A stretch of 64,000 nt of DNA from Clitoria ternatea (lineage: Eukaryota > Streptophyta > Magnoliopsida > Fabales > Fabaceae): contig CM075671.1 in the NCBI GenBank assembly GCA_037962975.1, positions 39,394,501 through 39,458,500 on the forward strand. The letters are read 5' to 3'. A model generated the notes under the pieces. It saw only the letters and a list, made by a program, of their open reading frames with translations, ran no database searches and was not told where the DNA came from. Below are positions 36,065-46,893 of this stretch, in pieces (position 1 is the stretch's first letter; each line of letters opens with the position of its first letter). Both the position numbers and the translations under genes were made by a program.

Positions 36065-37512
36065 AAATACCCCAAACTAGAACATTGCTTGTCCCCAAGC
36101 AATTATCATCACCACAAACAATGAACAATAGGACAAAGAACTCAAAACAACTTGGAGAACCCAATTAGAGAAACTATCAACAGATCATTGCAAGATTATC
36201 ACTACAGGTATCCACACAAGTATTCATACCATGCTCACAAGACTAGGCCATAGATACACATCTTTCCATTTCTCTCTAAGTGTTTAGGCTTGTGTACAAG
36301 TATCACTCAAGTCATAGCATTTTAAAGCACTACCATAGGCTTGGCAAGTGAGCAAATTCTCTACAGTTATTTAGAAAAACAAGTTATGGTCCAAAGGTCT
36401 TTCATCTGGTTGTAGTGGGGCCAAGGGTTTGCAAATGCAGGCATGGATACCAAGAAAAAGGAATTCAAAGGGTTATTATTAATCAGATGAAATCACTGAG
36501 AACAATGAAGTTTCAGAAAGCAAACCAGAGAATATATTTTCTTCAAGGGAGTCCTTTTTCAACCTTGCTTTCATCTTTTTCTTTATTTATTTATTTTTTA
36601 TTTTCTTCAGTCGGAAATACAAGTTCATTTTATTTCTTTTGTTCCCCAACTAAATTTACTTCTCTTTTAGCCTTTTCATTCTAGCTGCCAACCTTGAATT
36701 GTATTGTTTTTCTCAGCAATTTACCAAATTCATTACCAAAGGGCTCAAAAACAAAAATCAAAATTTAGGCTCAATAAGGGGCAACTAGTGGTGCATTGAA
36801 ACATTCAAAGGTTAGAGGCCAAGGAATAAAACCTATAGTGCCTTTTTCATTCCATACTCTGTTAATCACCAACCATTTTGAATCGGTCACAAGCCAAGTT
36901 CTAGAGCACTTCAAATGCATGATACACTCAATACCAGAAAACAGGGGTTTTTGTAAATATTTACTTTTCAAAACACACCCCTTATTGGCTCAAAAGCTGT
37001 CACGAGTACAGGTGAGTAAACCTAGTCAAAGAGAGCACAGAGTCATAAAGCATGGTACCTTTTGACAAATAAGCAATCATCAAGTTTATTTTGTTTTTAT
37101 TTATATATTATGGATTCCACAAGGCTTTAAAATTCTATCATCTCAACTGCAACCCATTTGTGGCAATGACAATCACAAGTAAACATGCTATGTTGTCTTA
37201 GATGGGGGGGCATAGACATTCAAAACAAACAAAATGCAGACAAACTACAACCTAGCATGATCAAATAAAACCAAAAGAAAAATGCAAAGAAATGTCAAGT
37301 TGCAAAGGCTCGAAAATAAGTTTCCTTGTACCTACTACCCCAAACTTAAAGCGAGCAGTGTCCTCACTGTTCAGTAGAGAGGAAACCAAGTACAATGAAA
37401 CTTATTTTTAGGAACAAACCCGTCATGGAGGGGGAGGAGGAAAATGACCTTGCTGGAGGTGCCAGGAATACATGGCATCCACGCACTGGGCTATGCCATC
37501 GATCCTGCTCCC
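36065..37512 (-). other. 3' untranslated region of B with PPT-like tracts
   Basis: No gene; small ORFs here look accidental. On the minus strand CTAGTTTGGGGTATTT abuts the 3' LTR (36065-36080), the expected polypurine primer. A second AAGTTTGGGGTAG copy lies at about 37337-37350. The first bases downstream of the ORF stop (about 37512-37430) still resemble the tail of the C protein, so the stop at 37513 is premature. Confidence 0.75.
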
Positions 37513-38655
37513 TTACCGGAGTTGCTCAATAGATAAAGACTCTAAACGGGTGTTCATTCCTTGCATCAAGGAATACATCCATTCCATAAAAAATCCGAAA
37601 TCGGGAGAGGATCTAGACGGGCCAGCTGAGTGGTCATGAGGAAGAGGCATCTCGGTGTCCAAGGGGGTATCTTCTTCTGTACCTAAAAATAAAAAAGAAG
37701 TTTTTCCCTCCAGGCTAGTGAAGCTAGGGTCAGGTAAGGGGTGAGGCACAGAAAATTCAGGAATAACCAAACAGTAAATTCCACGTTCCAATACAAGCAT
37801 ACCCATGTGAACCATCTCATCAATATCAACCCGCTTGGGTTGGCAAAGTAAGTTATCCTCCTGTAAATCTACCCCAACATATCTAGCAAGAGGATTAATA
37901 TAACCAGCAATAACAATCTTTCCAGTAGTGGCTCTGCCTACCCTGGCGAATTGGCTAAAAAGCCATTTTGTAGAGTGGACCGGGATGTTATTGATCATGG
38001 CATACAGAAAATAAAGTTCAGCGGCCCTAATAGTTCCGGGACTATCATATCGACCAAAAATAGACCGTGCCATAAATCTCTGTAGGTATCTAAAAACAGG
38101 GTGATGCATGAGTGAGGCTTTAGTAGAAGATGGGTCATAATCATCCCTAGATTTAGATAGGGTAGACCAGAAATATTTTGCCTTAAAATCCCTAGGGATA
38201 CGTGTAGCTTGTACTTTATCAAGACCATCTCCAGGGACAGAAGGAAAACCGTAAATGGTATCTATCTCAGCTAAATCCATCCTATAGTTAGTGTTATTAA
38301 GCCTAAAGGTAATTTCCCAATTCGACTCATTATCACAAGGCTTAATATCAATGGAACTCAGAAACTCTAATGTGGTGCGTTCATAACAAGGCTCATATAA
38401 TTCAATAAAATCTTCCCACCCCATATTCTTGTACAATTTAAAGGTGTCATCATATAACCCAAGTTCCAATAAAGATTTCTGGCAAAAGAACCTAGAGGGG
38501 ATAATTTCCCTAGAGGTCAAGGAAGATAAGCGCATCTTTTGTTCATCAGAGGTACATTCAATACCATCTATACTAGAATAGTTAGATGACGTACCTTTGT
38601 TTTTCCTCTTTTTGCAGACATTCTTGGTTCGTCTCGAAGACATGTTTTTGGGCAC
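37513..38655 (-). CDS. Athila post-pol ORF of B (380 codons)
   Basis: This is the longest preserved reading frame outside pol. It resembles the Athila 'ORF-1' / putative plant transposon protein family, which lies downstream of integrase where an envelope gene would be. It begins with a Lys/Arg-rich N-terminus (residues 1-25, possible nuclear or RNA-binding signal), then a conserved core with 'WEDFIELYEPCYERTTLEF' (about 80-98), 'FRLNNTNYRMDLAEI' and 'STKWLFSQFARVGRA' (about 232-246). I see no signal peptide or clear membrane helix, so an envelope role is not supported. The stop after 'EQLR' seems premature compared with C. The start at 38655 is the first Met; a second Met at residue 5 is equally possible. 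Confidence 0.8.
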   Translation of the reverse strand: MPKNMSSRRTKNVCKKRKNKGTSSNYSSIDGIECTSDEQKMRLSSLTSREIIPSRFFCQKSLLELGLYDDTFKLYKNMGWEDFIELYEPCYERTTLEFLSSIDIKPCDNESNWEITFRLNNTNYRMDLAEIDTIYGFPSVPGDGLDKVQATRIPRDFKAKYFWSTLSKSRDDYDPSSTKASLMHHPVFRYLQRFMARSIFGRYDSPGTIRAAELYFLYAMINNIPVHSTKWLFSQFARVGRATTGKIVIAGYINPLARYVGVDLQEDNLLCQPKRVDIDEMVHMGMLVLERGIYCLVIPEFSVPHPLPDPSFTSLEGKTSFLFLGTEEDTPLDTEMPLPHDHSAGPSRSSPDFGFFMEWMYSLMQGMNTRLESLSIEQLR

Positions 38656-40037
38656 CTAAAATTCCAATTCAAATTTCTGCACAATAGATGTCAATATAAT
38701 CAACAACATGATATTGGCAGGATGGGTAAGTATAGGGAAACCCAAAAAGGATCAAAATATATACAAGGAAAAACAAAAGATTGGTTTGGGAAATTTGCCA
38801 AACACTTGGTGGGCAATAAGCTTGACACCAAGAAAGTCACCACAAAACACATTAATATGCAACCAAGTAGCAAAAATTCTGGTTTAGACATTTATTCAAA
38901 CACTTGGTATGCAACAAGTGTAACACTAAGAAAACCATGAATGTAGATGCTAAGGGTTACCAAATTTGAACAATAACTTTAATCCATAACCAAGCAAGCA
39001 CCAAGTAATCACTTATATGAAAAGGATTCAACATCATGGAGGAAACATCAAAGGGGTTTTAACCCAAATGAAGAACTAGAATGGATAATGAAGCATGAAG
39101 ATGATTTTTTAAGAATACCCATTCTAATAAACCATGATAACAATCAAATATAAACCCATAGAAACCTTTCCATATGATGAATGCACTTCAAAACAAAGTT
39201 ATGGCAAAAATGAGAGAACCCCAAGAACATCAAAAGAAAACCCCAAACTAGAGAAAATTGAAAAGATCACACTTACTTGATTAGGATTTAAAACTAGTAA
39301 TGTGAGGAAGAATAATGAAGTTGGGGGTTTCAATCTCGGTTTAGTTGTTCCAATATGCCAAATATATGAAAAGGAGTAGGAGAAAGGCAAGGTGGGAGGG
39401 CTGTTTTTCGTAAAACACACGGGTGAGGCTTGTGGAAATAAGAGGGACCATTTTTATAAAACCTGATGGGTTCCCACGGCCAGTGGGAAAAACCCACGGC
39501 CCGTGGAACCCACTGGTCCAGCCCCAAAAATTGTTCAAAAATTACACGTAAAACCTGTTGAAAACCCACTGGCAGTGGGAAAAACCCACGGCCAGTGGAG
39601 TTTACTGCCTGGGGGATTTTTCAAAATCAGTTTAACAGCCTTTTCCAAGTCAGAGAAGTCCACTGGCAGTGAGAAAAACCCACTGGCAGTGGATCTCACT
39701 ATTTTTCAATCAAAATTTCCTCAAATACGCACCATGACTTACCTTTACTGGATTCATCTTATCCTATGGAAACACATGTTGCATTCAATCAAAAGAAATA
39801 TGTACAAAACAAAACAAAACCCATGCAATGCAATATTAACAAACAATGAACATGCAACAAATTACATTAGACTTATAAATGAAACAAACAAACAAACTTT
39901 CTTCTTCTTCTTTCTTTTTTTTTATTTATATATATATATATACTACAAGAGAAATGTTTAAAGAATGATAAATGGGGTTACCTCCCCATTAGTGCTAAGT
40001 TTAACGTCTTCAGCCGGACGCTTGGCATTCTTTGGAA
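38656..40037 (-). other. Spacer between pol and post-pol ORF in B
   Basis: Non-coding. It contains three clusters of CCACTGGCAGTGGG/CCCACGGCCAGTGG palindromes (about 39473-39512, 39564-39600 and 39659-39694), the same motif as in the LTRs of B. A short (TA)n tract lies at about 39926-39943. It may hold a subgenomic promoter or splice acceptor for the post-pol ORF; nothing specific is recognised. Confidence 0.7.
39465..39695. repeat. CCACTGGCAGTGG palindrome array in B spacer
   Basis: Paired units of the form ccactggcagtgggaaaaac followed by a ccacggccagtgg unit. CCACTGGCAGTGG is a perfect inverted repeat around one G. The array repeats the organisation found in the LTRs of the same element (about 35630 and 46437). 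Confidence 0.85.
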
Positions 40038-43000
40038 TCAAGAATCCAATCCATCAAGCAAGTCAAAAGCACTTGCTTGTTGGATGGGTTCTCCTGTCAA
40101 GTAGTGCTTAAGCCTTTGTCCATTAACTTTAAATGAACCAGACTTATCGCTCCATAACTCAACAGCTCCAAAAGGATATACCTTAGTTACCTGAAATGGT
40201 CCCGACCACCGGGACCTCAATTTGCCAGGGAATAGCTTCAATCGGGAGTTAAAAAGTAACACCATATCACCAGGGTTAAAGGATCTCCTGAGGATGTGAC
40301 GATCATGCCATTTTTTAGTTTTTTCCTTGTAGATCTTGGCATTTGCATAAGCATCCAACCGGAGCTCCTCAAGCTCGTTCAACTCCAGCAACCTGTGTTC
40401 ACCTGCAAGCTTCATATCAAAGTTAAGCATTTTTATAGCCCAAAAGGACTTATATTCCAATTCAACAGGTAAATGACACGGTTTCCCATAAACTAGTTTA
40501 AAAGGTGTGGTTCCAATGGGAGTTTTGTAAGCGGTTCGATACGCCCATAAGGAATCGTCTAATTTAATAGACTAATCCTTACGGGAAGTATTAACCACCT
40601 TCTGAAGAATGTTTTTAATCTCCCTATTAGAAACCTCAACTTGGCCACTAGTTTGAGGGTGATAAGGTGTAGCAACCTTATGCCTCACTCCATATTTTTT
40701 TAAGAGGATCTGAAAAGTTTTTTCAATAAAGTGAGACCCTCCATCACTAATTATACATTTGGGGACCCCAAACCTTGGAAAAATTATCTTTCTAAAAAGT
40801 TTAATTACAGTCTTAGCATCCGAATGAGGCGAAGCAATGGCTTCTACCCATTTGGATACATAGTCAACTGCAACCAGAATAAATTGATTTCCAAACGACG
40901 GGGGAAAGGGTCCCATGAAATCAACACCCCATACATGAAATAATTCAACCTCAAGAATACTATTAAGTGGCATTTCATGCCTCTTACCAATATTACCAGC
41001 CCTTTGGCATACATCACAAGTGAGGACATACTTACGCACATCCTTGAAAATATATGGCCAATAGAAGCCTGCTTGCAACACCTTTGAGGCTATCTTAGAA
41101 GTACTCATATGGCCTCCACAGGAAAGGGAATGGCAGTGATCCAGGATGGCTCGAACTTCAGTCTCGGGAACACATCTCCTAATCAGACCATCTGCACACT
41201 GCTTGAATAAAAGGGGCTCATCCCAATAATAGTGCCTAACGTCTGCAAAAAACTTCTTTTTCTGCTGAAAACCAAGGTCAGGGGGTACAATGCCACATGC
41301 AAGAAAATTGACAAAATCAGCGTACCAAGGCACTTGTTGGACACTTAAGCTAAGTAATTGTTCATCCGGAAAAGACTCATTGATGGGAACAACATCACCC
41401 ATCTCATCTTTTTCAGACGACAACCTAGATAAGTGGTCTGCAACAAGGTTCTCAGTACCTTTTTTATCTTTGATTTCTAAGTCAAATTCTTGTAAAATCA
41501 AAATCCACCTAATGAGCCTAGGTTTTGCTTCTTTCTTATTTAAAAGGTACTTGATGGCAGAATGGTCAGTATATACAATAACATGTGAGCCTACCAAGTA
41601 CGATCTAAATTTATCAAAAGCAAGAATTATAGCTAACAATTCCTTTTTGGTGGTAGCATAGTTTACCTGCGCGTCATCAAGTGTACGGCTGGCATAGTGG
41701 ATCACATGCAGCTTCTTATCCTTTCGCTGCCCAAGTACAACCCCCACTGCATGATCACTAGCATCACACATAAGTTCGAATGGGAGTTCCCAATCGGGGG
41801 GTTGCACTATGGGTGCGGAAATTAACTCCTGCTTTATCCTGCAAAAAGCCTCAAGACATGAAGAATCAAAAACAAATGGTACATCTTTACCCAAAAGGTT
41901 AGTCAGAGGCTTTGTGATCTTGCTGAAGTCTTTAATGAACCTCCGGTAAAACCCGGCATGTCCAAGAAAGCTTCGAATACCTTTCACATTAGTTGGTGGG
42001 GGCAATTTCTCAATCACCTCCACCTTGGCTTTATCGACTTCAATTCCTCTCTCAGACACCGGGTGTCCAAGGACTATGCCCTCCCTTACCATGAAGTGGC
42101 ATTTTTCCCAATTTAAGACCAAGTTGGTCTCTTCACAGCGCTGCAAAACTTGGCACAAATTGGTCAAACAATTATCAAAGTTCAAACCATGCACAGAAAA
42201 GTCATCCATGAAAACTTCCATCACATTTTCAATCAAATCAGAGAATATGGCCTGCATACACCTTTAAAAAGTCGCGGGTGCATTACACAGGCCAAATGGC
42301 ATACGCCTATAAGCATAAGTCCCATACGGGCAAGTGAAGGTTGTTTTCTCTTGATCAGATGGGTGAATGGGGATTTGATGAAAACCAGAATACCCATCCA
42401 GATAATAAAAATAGGAGTGCTTAGCAAGCCTCTCAAGCATCTGATCAATGAAAGGGAGAGGGAAATGATCTTTCTTAGTAGCGCTATTTAGTTTTCTGTA
42501 ATCTATACACATGCGCCACCCAGAAACTACCCTAGTAGAAATCAATTCCTGTTTATCATTTTGCACAACAGTCATCCCCCCTTTTTTGGAACCACATGAA
42601 CTGGGCTAACCCACTTGCTACTAGCAATGGGATAAATGACGCCCGCATCCAACAACTTCAAAATCTCTTTTTTAACCACTTCTTGCATTTTAGGATTTAG
42701 TCTCCTAAGTGGTTCTACTGTTGGCCTACTCTCATCCTCTACAGTAATCCTATGCATGCAAAATGAAGGGCTAATCCCCTTAATATCATCCATGGTATAA
42801 CTAATAACTTCCCTATACAACCTAAGATGTTTCAGGAGTTTTTCGGTTTCCACAGCAGTCAGTTCAGCATTTACAATCACAGGATAGATAGAGTTTGGGC
42901 CAAGGAATTCATACCTCAATGAAGCCGGTAAAGGCTTCAATTCTAATTTGTTACCCACCACTTTATCTTGCATGACCTCAGTATCATGCTTTGGCTGGGC

Positions 43001-44152
43001 TTCTCCTTCAGAGCTACTTGATGTACCTGCAGGCTCAATAAAAAATACAGATTCAAGTGGTTCATCAGGAAAGGTTTCTTCCTTCACCACTTGGTCAATA
43101 CAATCTATAACACAGCATACATCATCATTAAAAGGTTTTTTTAAGACATTTTGCAAGTTAAAATCAACCTTTTGGTCTCCCACAGTCAGAGACAACCTCC
43201 CATTCTTGACATCTATCACCGCGCCCACGGTTGCCAAAAATGGCCTGCCTAAGATAATGGGGATCATCGAATCCTCATCCATTTCAAGAACCACAAAATC
43301 GGCAGGTATATAAAATTTTCCTACTTTGATTGGGACATCTTCTAAAATGCCAACAGGGTACTTAACAGACCTATCAGCAAGTTGTAAAGACATCCTAGTA
43401 GGTTTTAGCTCTCCTAGTCCCAATTTCTCAGAAATAGATAATGGCATAAGACTAACACTAGCCCCTAAGTCACATAGTGCTCTATCAATAGCCACATTAC
43501 CAATCACACAAGGAATAGAAAAACTACCTGGATCCTGAAGCTTGGGTGGTAGCTTCTTCTGGATCAGTGCGCTGCACTCTTTAGTAAGTGCAATGGTACC
43601 ATCGTCCTCCAGTTTCCGCTTATTTGACAAAATGTCCTTCAAGAACTTCGCATAGGTCGGCCTTTGCTGCAAAGCATCTGTGAAGGGGACATTTATATAC
43701 AATTTTTTAAGGACCTCAAGGAACTTACCAAATTGTCTATCTAACTTGGCCTTGGCCAAGCGTTGAGGAAACGGCACTAGAGGTTGGTAAGGCTTCACCT
43801 CCTCCTTCTTTTCAGTTTGTTTTTCTTCCTCCACCATAGGATGAGAATGAGGTTCATCCGCTTTCTTTTCTTGGTTAGCCTCCTCCTCTTCCTTGTTTAC
43901 AGGACCTTCATATTTTGTACCACTCCTAAGAGTGATAGCCATTGTGTGGTTCGATGGTCCTGCTTCAGGCTTTCCAGGAAATGTTCCTGGCGCTCTTTGA
44001 GAAGATGATGCATGTTGAGCAATCTGGGTCTCCAGCATCTTGTTGTGGGTGGCCAAGTTGTCCACCTTTGAGGCTAAGTTTTTGATGGTGTCAGAGAAAT
44101 CATCATTCTGCTTTAATTGGGCAGCTACAAAGGTTTCCATCAAGGATTCCAA
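40038..44152 (-). pseudogene. pol of B: protease, RT, RNase H, integrase
   Basis: Four segments of one polyprotein: 44152-42572, 42575-42264, 42257-40572 and 40571-40038. Protease shows 'CDLGASVSLMP' (about 43475). RT shows 'FYYLDGYSGFHQI' with the first catalytic Asp and 'VFMDDFSVHG' with the Asp pair. RNase H shows 'MCDASD', 'KKELL' and 'YTDHSA'. Integrase has an HHCC zinc region ('LTCDVCQRAG'), 'VDFMGPFP' and 'IISDGG' for D,D and 'QVEVSNREIK' for E. The C-terminus has a GPY/F-type block ('LRSRWSGPFQV'). Breaks: a missing A in an A/G homopolymer at about 42572, TAA at about 42264 (one step from Gln) and TAG at 40572 (one step from Trp). All visible catalytic residues are present. Confidence 0.92.
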
Positions 44153-44161
44153 TTTGGATTT

Positions 44162-45328
44162 CTATGGAGTGTAAGGTCCTTGTGGTCTGTAGCTACCTTG
44201 CTGATTTTGAAACTGGGGTGGCCTGCTTTGGAAACCCGGCGGTCCAAGTGGTCGGAAATTGTTTCCATAGTTCCCACCATAGTTTCCAATTGCATCCACC
44301 TGATGCATTTCTGGCTCGGCATGCTGATTCATTCCAAGCTGGTATCCTGAAATATTATGCCCTGAAACACCACATAACTCACAAACAGCTTTAGTAGCAC
44401 CTGCTCCTACTTTATCGAACTTATCAATCTTAATAGATAAAGCTTCTACTTTAGCAGTTAATAAAGAAAGAGCATCAACAGTGTACTTACCTGGAGTTTT
44501 CGTTGGCATATTCCGTTCTGACGACCACTGATAGGTATTTTGGGTAACCTCCTCAATGAGGTTATAACCTTCCTCCATGTTTTTACCCATAAAGGCACCG
44601 CCAGCTGCGGCGTCCAAGGTCACCTTCTGGTTCGGAGACAACCCATTGTAAAAAATGTGAACGGTCAACCAACGTTCAATGCCATGATGTGGGCATTCCC
44701 GGAGCATTTCCTTGTACCTTTCCCAGGCTTCGTACAAGGTCTCATCTTCCCCCTGGTTGAAGGTAATAATCAGCTTCCTCAACTGGTCAGTTTTGCTCCT
44801 GGGGTAATATTTGTTGAGGAAGGCGAGGGACAGCTCCTCCCAAGTGGTGATTGACGCTTCTGGAAGAGCGTACAACCAAGCTCTAGCCTTATCCCTTAAT
44901 GAGAATGGGAAAAGCCTAAGCCTGATTGCGTCGCTTGAGACCCCATTCACCTTGAGCGTGTCACAATACTCAAGGAATATCTGCAAGTGTAAGTTGGGAT
45001 CCTCATATGGCAATCCACCAAATTGATTCTGTTGAACCATCGAGAGCAAGGATGGCTTCAACTCAAAATTGTTCGCCTCAATGTTTGGTCTAGTGATGCT
45101 AGACCTCCTACCCATTGCATTGGGCGCTGCAAAATCACGGAGTGCTCTGTTGTCCTGGTTTGCCATGTGTTTGTCAGTAGCTGAACTTGAAGCTTGGTGC
45201 TTTTCCTGTTCAAGATGCTTCCGAAGTGCTCTGATCTTACGGAGGGTCCTTTCAATCTCTGGATCAAAAATGTGCTCAAGGCTATGACTCCTTCGCATAT
45301 ATAAACCTGCAAAACCCTCTGACAACAA
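44162..45328 (-). CDS. gag of B (388 codons, ends at in-frame TAG)
   Basis: Structural protein of the particle. The retrotransposon gag domain (PF03732-like) spans about residues 110-270, with 'RLRLFPFSLRDKARAWL' and 'LYEAWERYKEMLRECPHHG'. A CCHC-like zinc knuckle at about residue 315 reads C-E-L-C-x4-H-x4-Y, with the last Cys replaced by Tyr. The next ORF (44152) is in the same frame after the TAG, so gag and pol were one reading frame interrupted here by a stop one transition away from Gln. The start at 45328 follows a 143-base leader. Confidence 0.88.
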   Translation of the reverse strand: MLSEGFAGLYMRRSHSLEHIFDPEIERTLRKIRALRKHLEQEKHQASSSATDKHMANQDNRALRDFAAPNAMGRRSSITRPNIEANNFELKPSLLSMVQQNQFGGLPYEDPNLHLQIFLEYCDTLKVNGVSSDAIRLRLFPFSLRDKARAWLYALPEASITTWEELSLAFLNKYYPRSKTDQLRKLIITFNQGEDETLYEAWERYKEMLRECPHHGIERWLTVHIFYNGLSPNQKVTLDAAAGGAFMGKNMEEGYNLIEEVTQNTYQWSSERNMPTKTPGKYTVDALSLLTAKVEALSIKIDKFDKVGAGATKAVCELCGVSGHNISGYQLGMNQHAEPEMHQVDAIGNYGGNYGNNFRPLGPPGFQSRPPQFQNQQGSYRPQGPYTP

Positions 45329-45445
45329 ATACCAAAACGTAATTCTGCAGAAAAAAATAAGAACTAAAGAAAAATAGAAAAATTATGCAAAAAAAAAATA
45401 AAAGTCTAGTCTAATCAAAACACCGTTTAACCAATATTGGGGGAC

Positions 45446-45465
45446 AATCCCCAGCAACGGCGCCA
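45446..45465 (-). promoter_or_regulatory. Primer-binding site of B (tRNA-Asp type)
   Basis: The minus strand reads TGGCGCCGTTGCTGGGGATT, six bases (AGTTTT) after the LTR end. It is an almost perfect complement of the plant tRNA-Asp 3' end, as in Athila and Calypso elements. Confidence 0.9.
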
Positions 45466-45471
45466 AAAACT

Positions 45472-46893
45472 TGATAGGCCCGCAAGTGCACGAGGTATCG
45501 CGTAATAAAAAGTTATCGTCCCACAGAGATTGTTCCCAAGTACAAGTTTTCACAGTGGTTCAATTATCTAGAAAATTGTGAAATTAGGTTTGTAATTCAG
45601 AGGATTAAGAAAAGCAAAAGTTAAGAAGGAATGCTATCTGAAAGAACTAAATTAATTCTGAGATTGAAATAGAACAAATGATGGTGAAACTCTTGGGATT
45701 TGGTATATGATCATGCCATGTATTTAATTTTCCTAAGACCTTTCTATTTATTAATTCACGCTCTAAGGTTGGATTTCCGAATTTAATTAAGCCCTCTTCT
45801 CAGAGTAACATTAATGTGCCCAAATAATAAAGAACCGCGTTCGATTTATTATGTGAACTTGTTAAGAACGGTGAAATCCTATTAAACCTCAAATCGTCAT
45901 ACCCACTTTCGTGACCTATGATTCTAAGTTCAATTTCATACGTTCAAACAACTAATTAATCTTTCGATTCTCTTAGAGTTTAATTTCAATTGATCCTATC
46001 TCTAGGTGTTCAAAAGAATTACGCGTTCATGGAAATTGAATAGAAGCAATGAATTAATAAACAAAAACATTCAAAAGAAGTTCAATACATAAGCATTATC
46101 ACACCCTAATCCCAAGATAACGTTTAGTTACACATGCTCAATTCACTACAGCCCATTGATGGAATCATATTCAGAAATTACAGAGAAAGAGAAAACCTAA
46201 GAAGAAAGCAAAGAACACAAAGCAAAAGTTCTCACTTGTGCTTACGAATCCTTCCGAAATCTGCCCAAGGATGTTCTTCAACGCCTATGGTCTTGATTTC
46301 TTCCATAATCCCCAAGTGAAACTCTCTTCTTTTTCTCTAAAATTGTCCCTAAATGTCTGCATGTTTTATTCTTTTAAAACTGTGCCTCAAAACCCCAAAA
46401 ACTACTCCCTAAAATCAAGGAACTGCTGTGCGTGCAAAAACCCACTGGCAGTGGGAAAAACCCACGGCCAGTGGATCATACTGGAGGTCCAACAATTGCA
46501 ATTTTGAACATTCAAACAGGGGAACCCACGGCCAATGGGAAAAACCCACGGCCAGTGGGTTTCTCTGGACCCCAATTTGTGCATGTTTTTGTCACAGGGC
46601 AGCAAGATCCACTGGCAGTGGGAAAAACCCACGGCCAGTGGGTTTCTCTGGAATTCACGTTGCTGCTTTTTTTGATGTCTTGAAATCCTTCCATTTGTCC
46701 AATGCTTCCTCGGATGCTTCTCGTTTGGAATGTATGTACCTGTAAACAAGCTTTTCCTGCAAAAACTTGAGACACCCAAGTAACAAATGCGGAATGAAAG
46801 AAAAAATACTTGGAATTAGGGATAAGATAACACAAACGATCTAGAAAAACTAAATAAAAAGCCACTAAAATCATGCAAATAAAACGCCTATCA
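45472..46893 (-). mobile_element. 5' LTR of B
   Basis: 1422 bp with TGATAGG...CCTATCA termini; carries the RNA polymerase II promoter of the element. It is collinear with the 3' LTR apart from scattered substitutions and one extra 20-bp repeat unit at about 46523-46547. Palindromic clusters lie at 46440-46473, 46523-46561 and 46609-46643. Confidence 0.95.

Larger units (their letters stand above)
34663..46893 (-). mobile_element. Athila-type Ty3/gypsy element B, nearly intact structure
   Basis: 12,231 bp, flanked by the perfect 5-bp duplication tttat (34658-34662 and 46894-46898), inserted in the 5' LTR of A. Minus-strand order: 5' LTR (46893-45472), PBS, gag, protease-RT-RNase H-integrase, spacer with palindromic repeats, 380-codon post-pol ORF, PPT, 3' LTR (36064-34663). 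By eye the LTRs differ at roughly 30 sites over 1.4 kb plus one 20-bp indel, so the insertion is fairly recent and the youngest of the stack. Three in-frame stops and one frameshift disable gag-pol. Confidence 0.95.

Noticed and set aside
39465..39695. Regularly spaced palindromes resembling a CRISPR array
   Set aside because: Unit spacing is irregular, spacers are not unique, and the genome is clearly a plant nuclear genome full of introns and retroelements.
40731..43538. Plus-strand ORFs opposite pol of B (for example 41290-41661, 42948-43313)
   Set aside because: They are antisense shadows of the pol reading frame.
44153..44164. Programmed stop readthrough between gag and pol of B
   Set aside because: TAG is followed by AAA rather than a known readthrough context, A has no stop at this place, and the codon is one transition from Gln; mutation is simpler.
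46402..46874. Overlapping ORFs of 83-125 codons on both strands
   Set aside because: They are readings of the CCACTGGCAGTGG palindromes in the B LTR; similar readings occur at 35606-36102.
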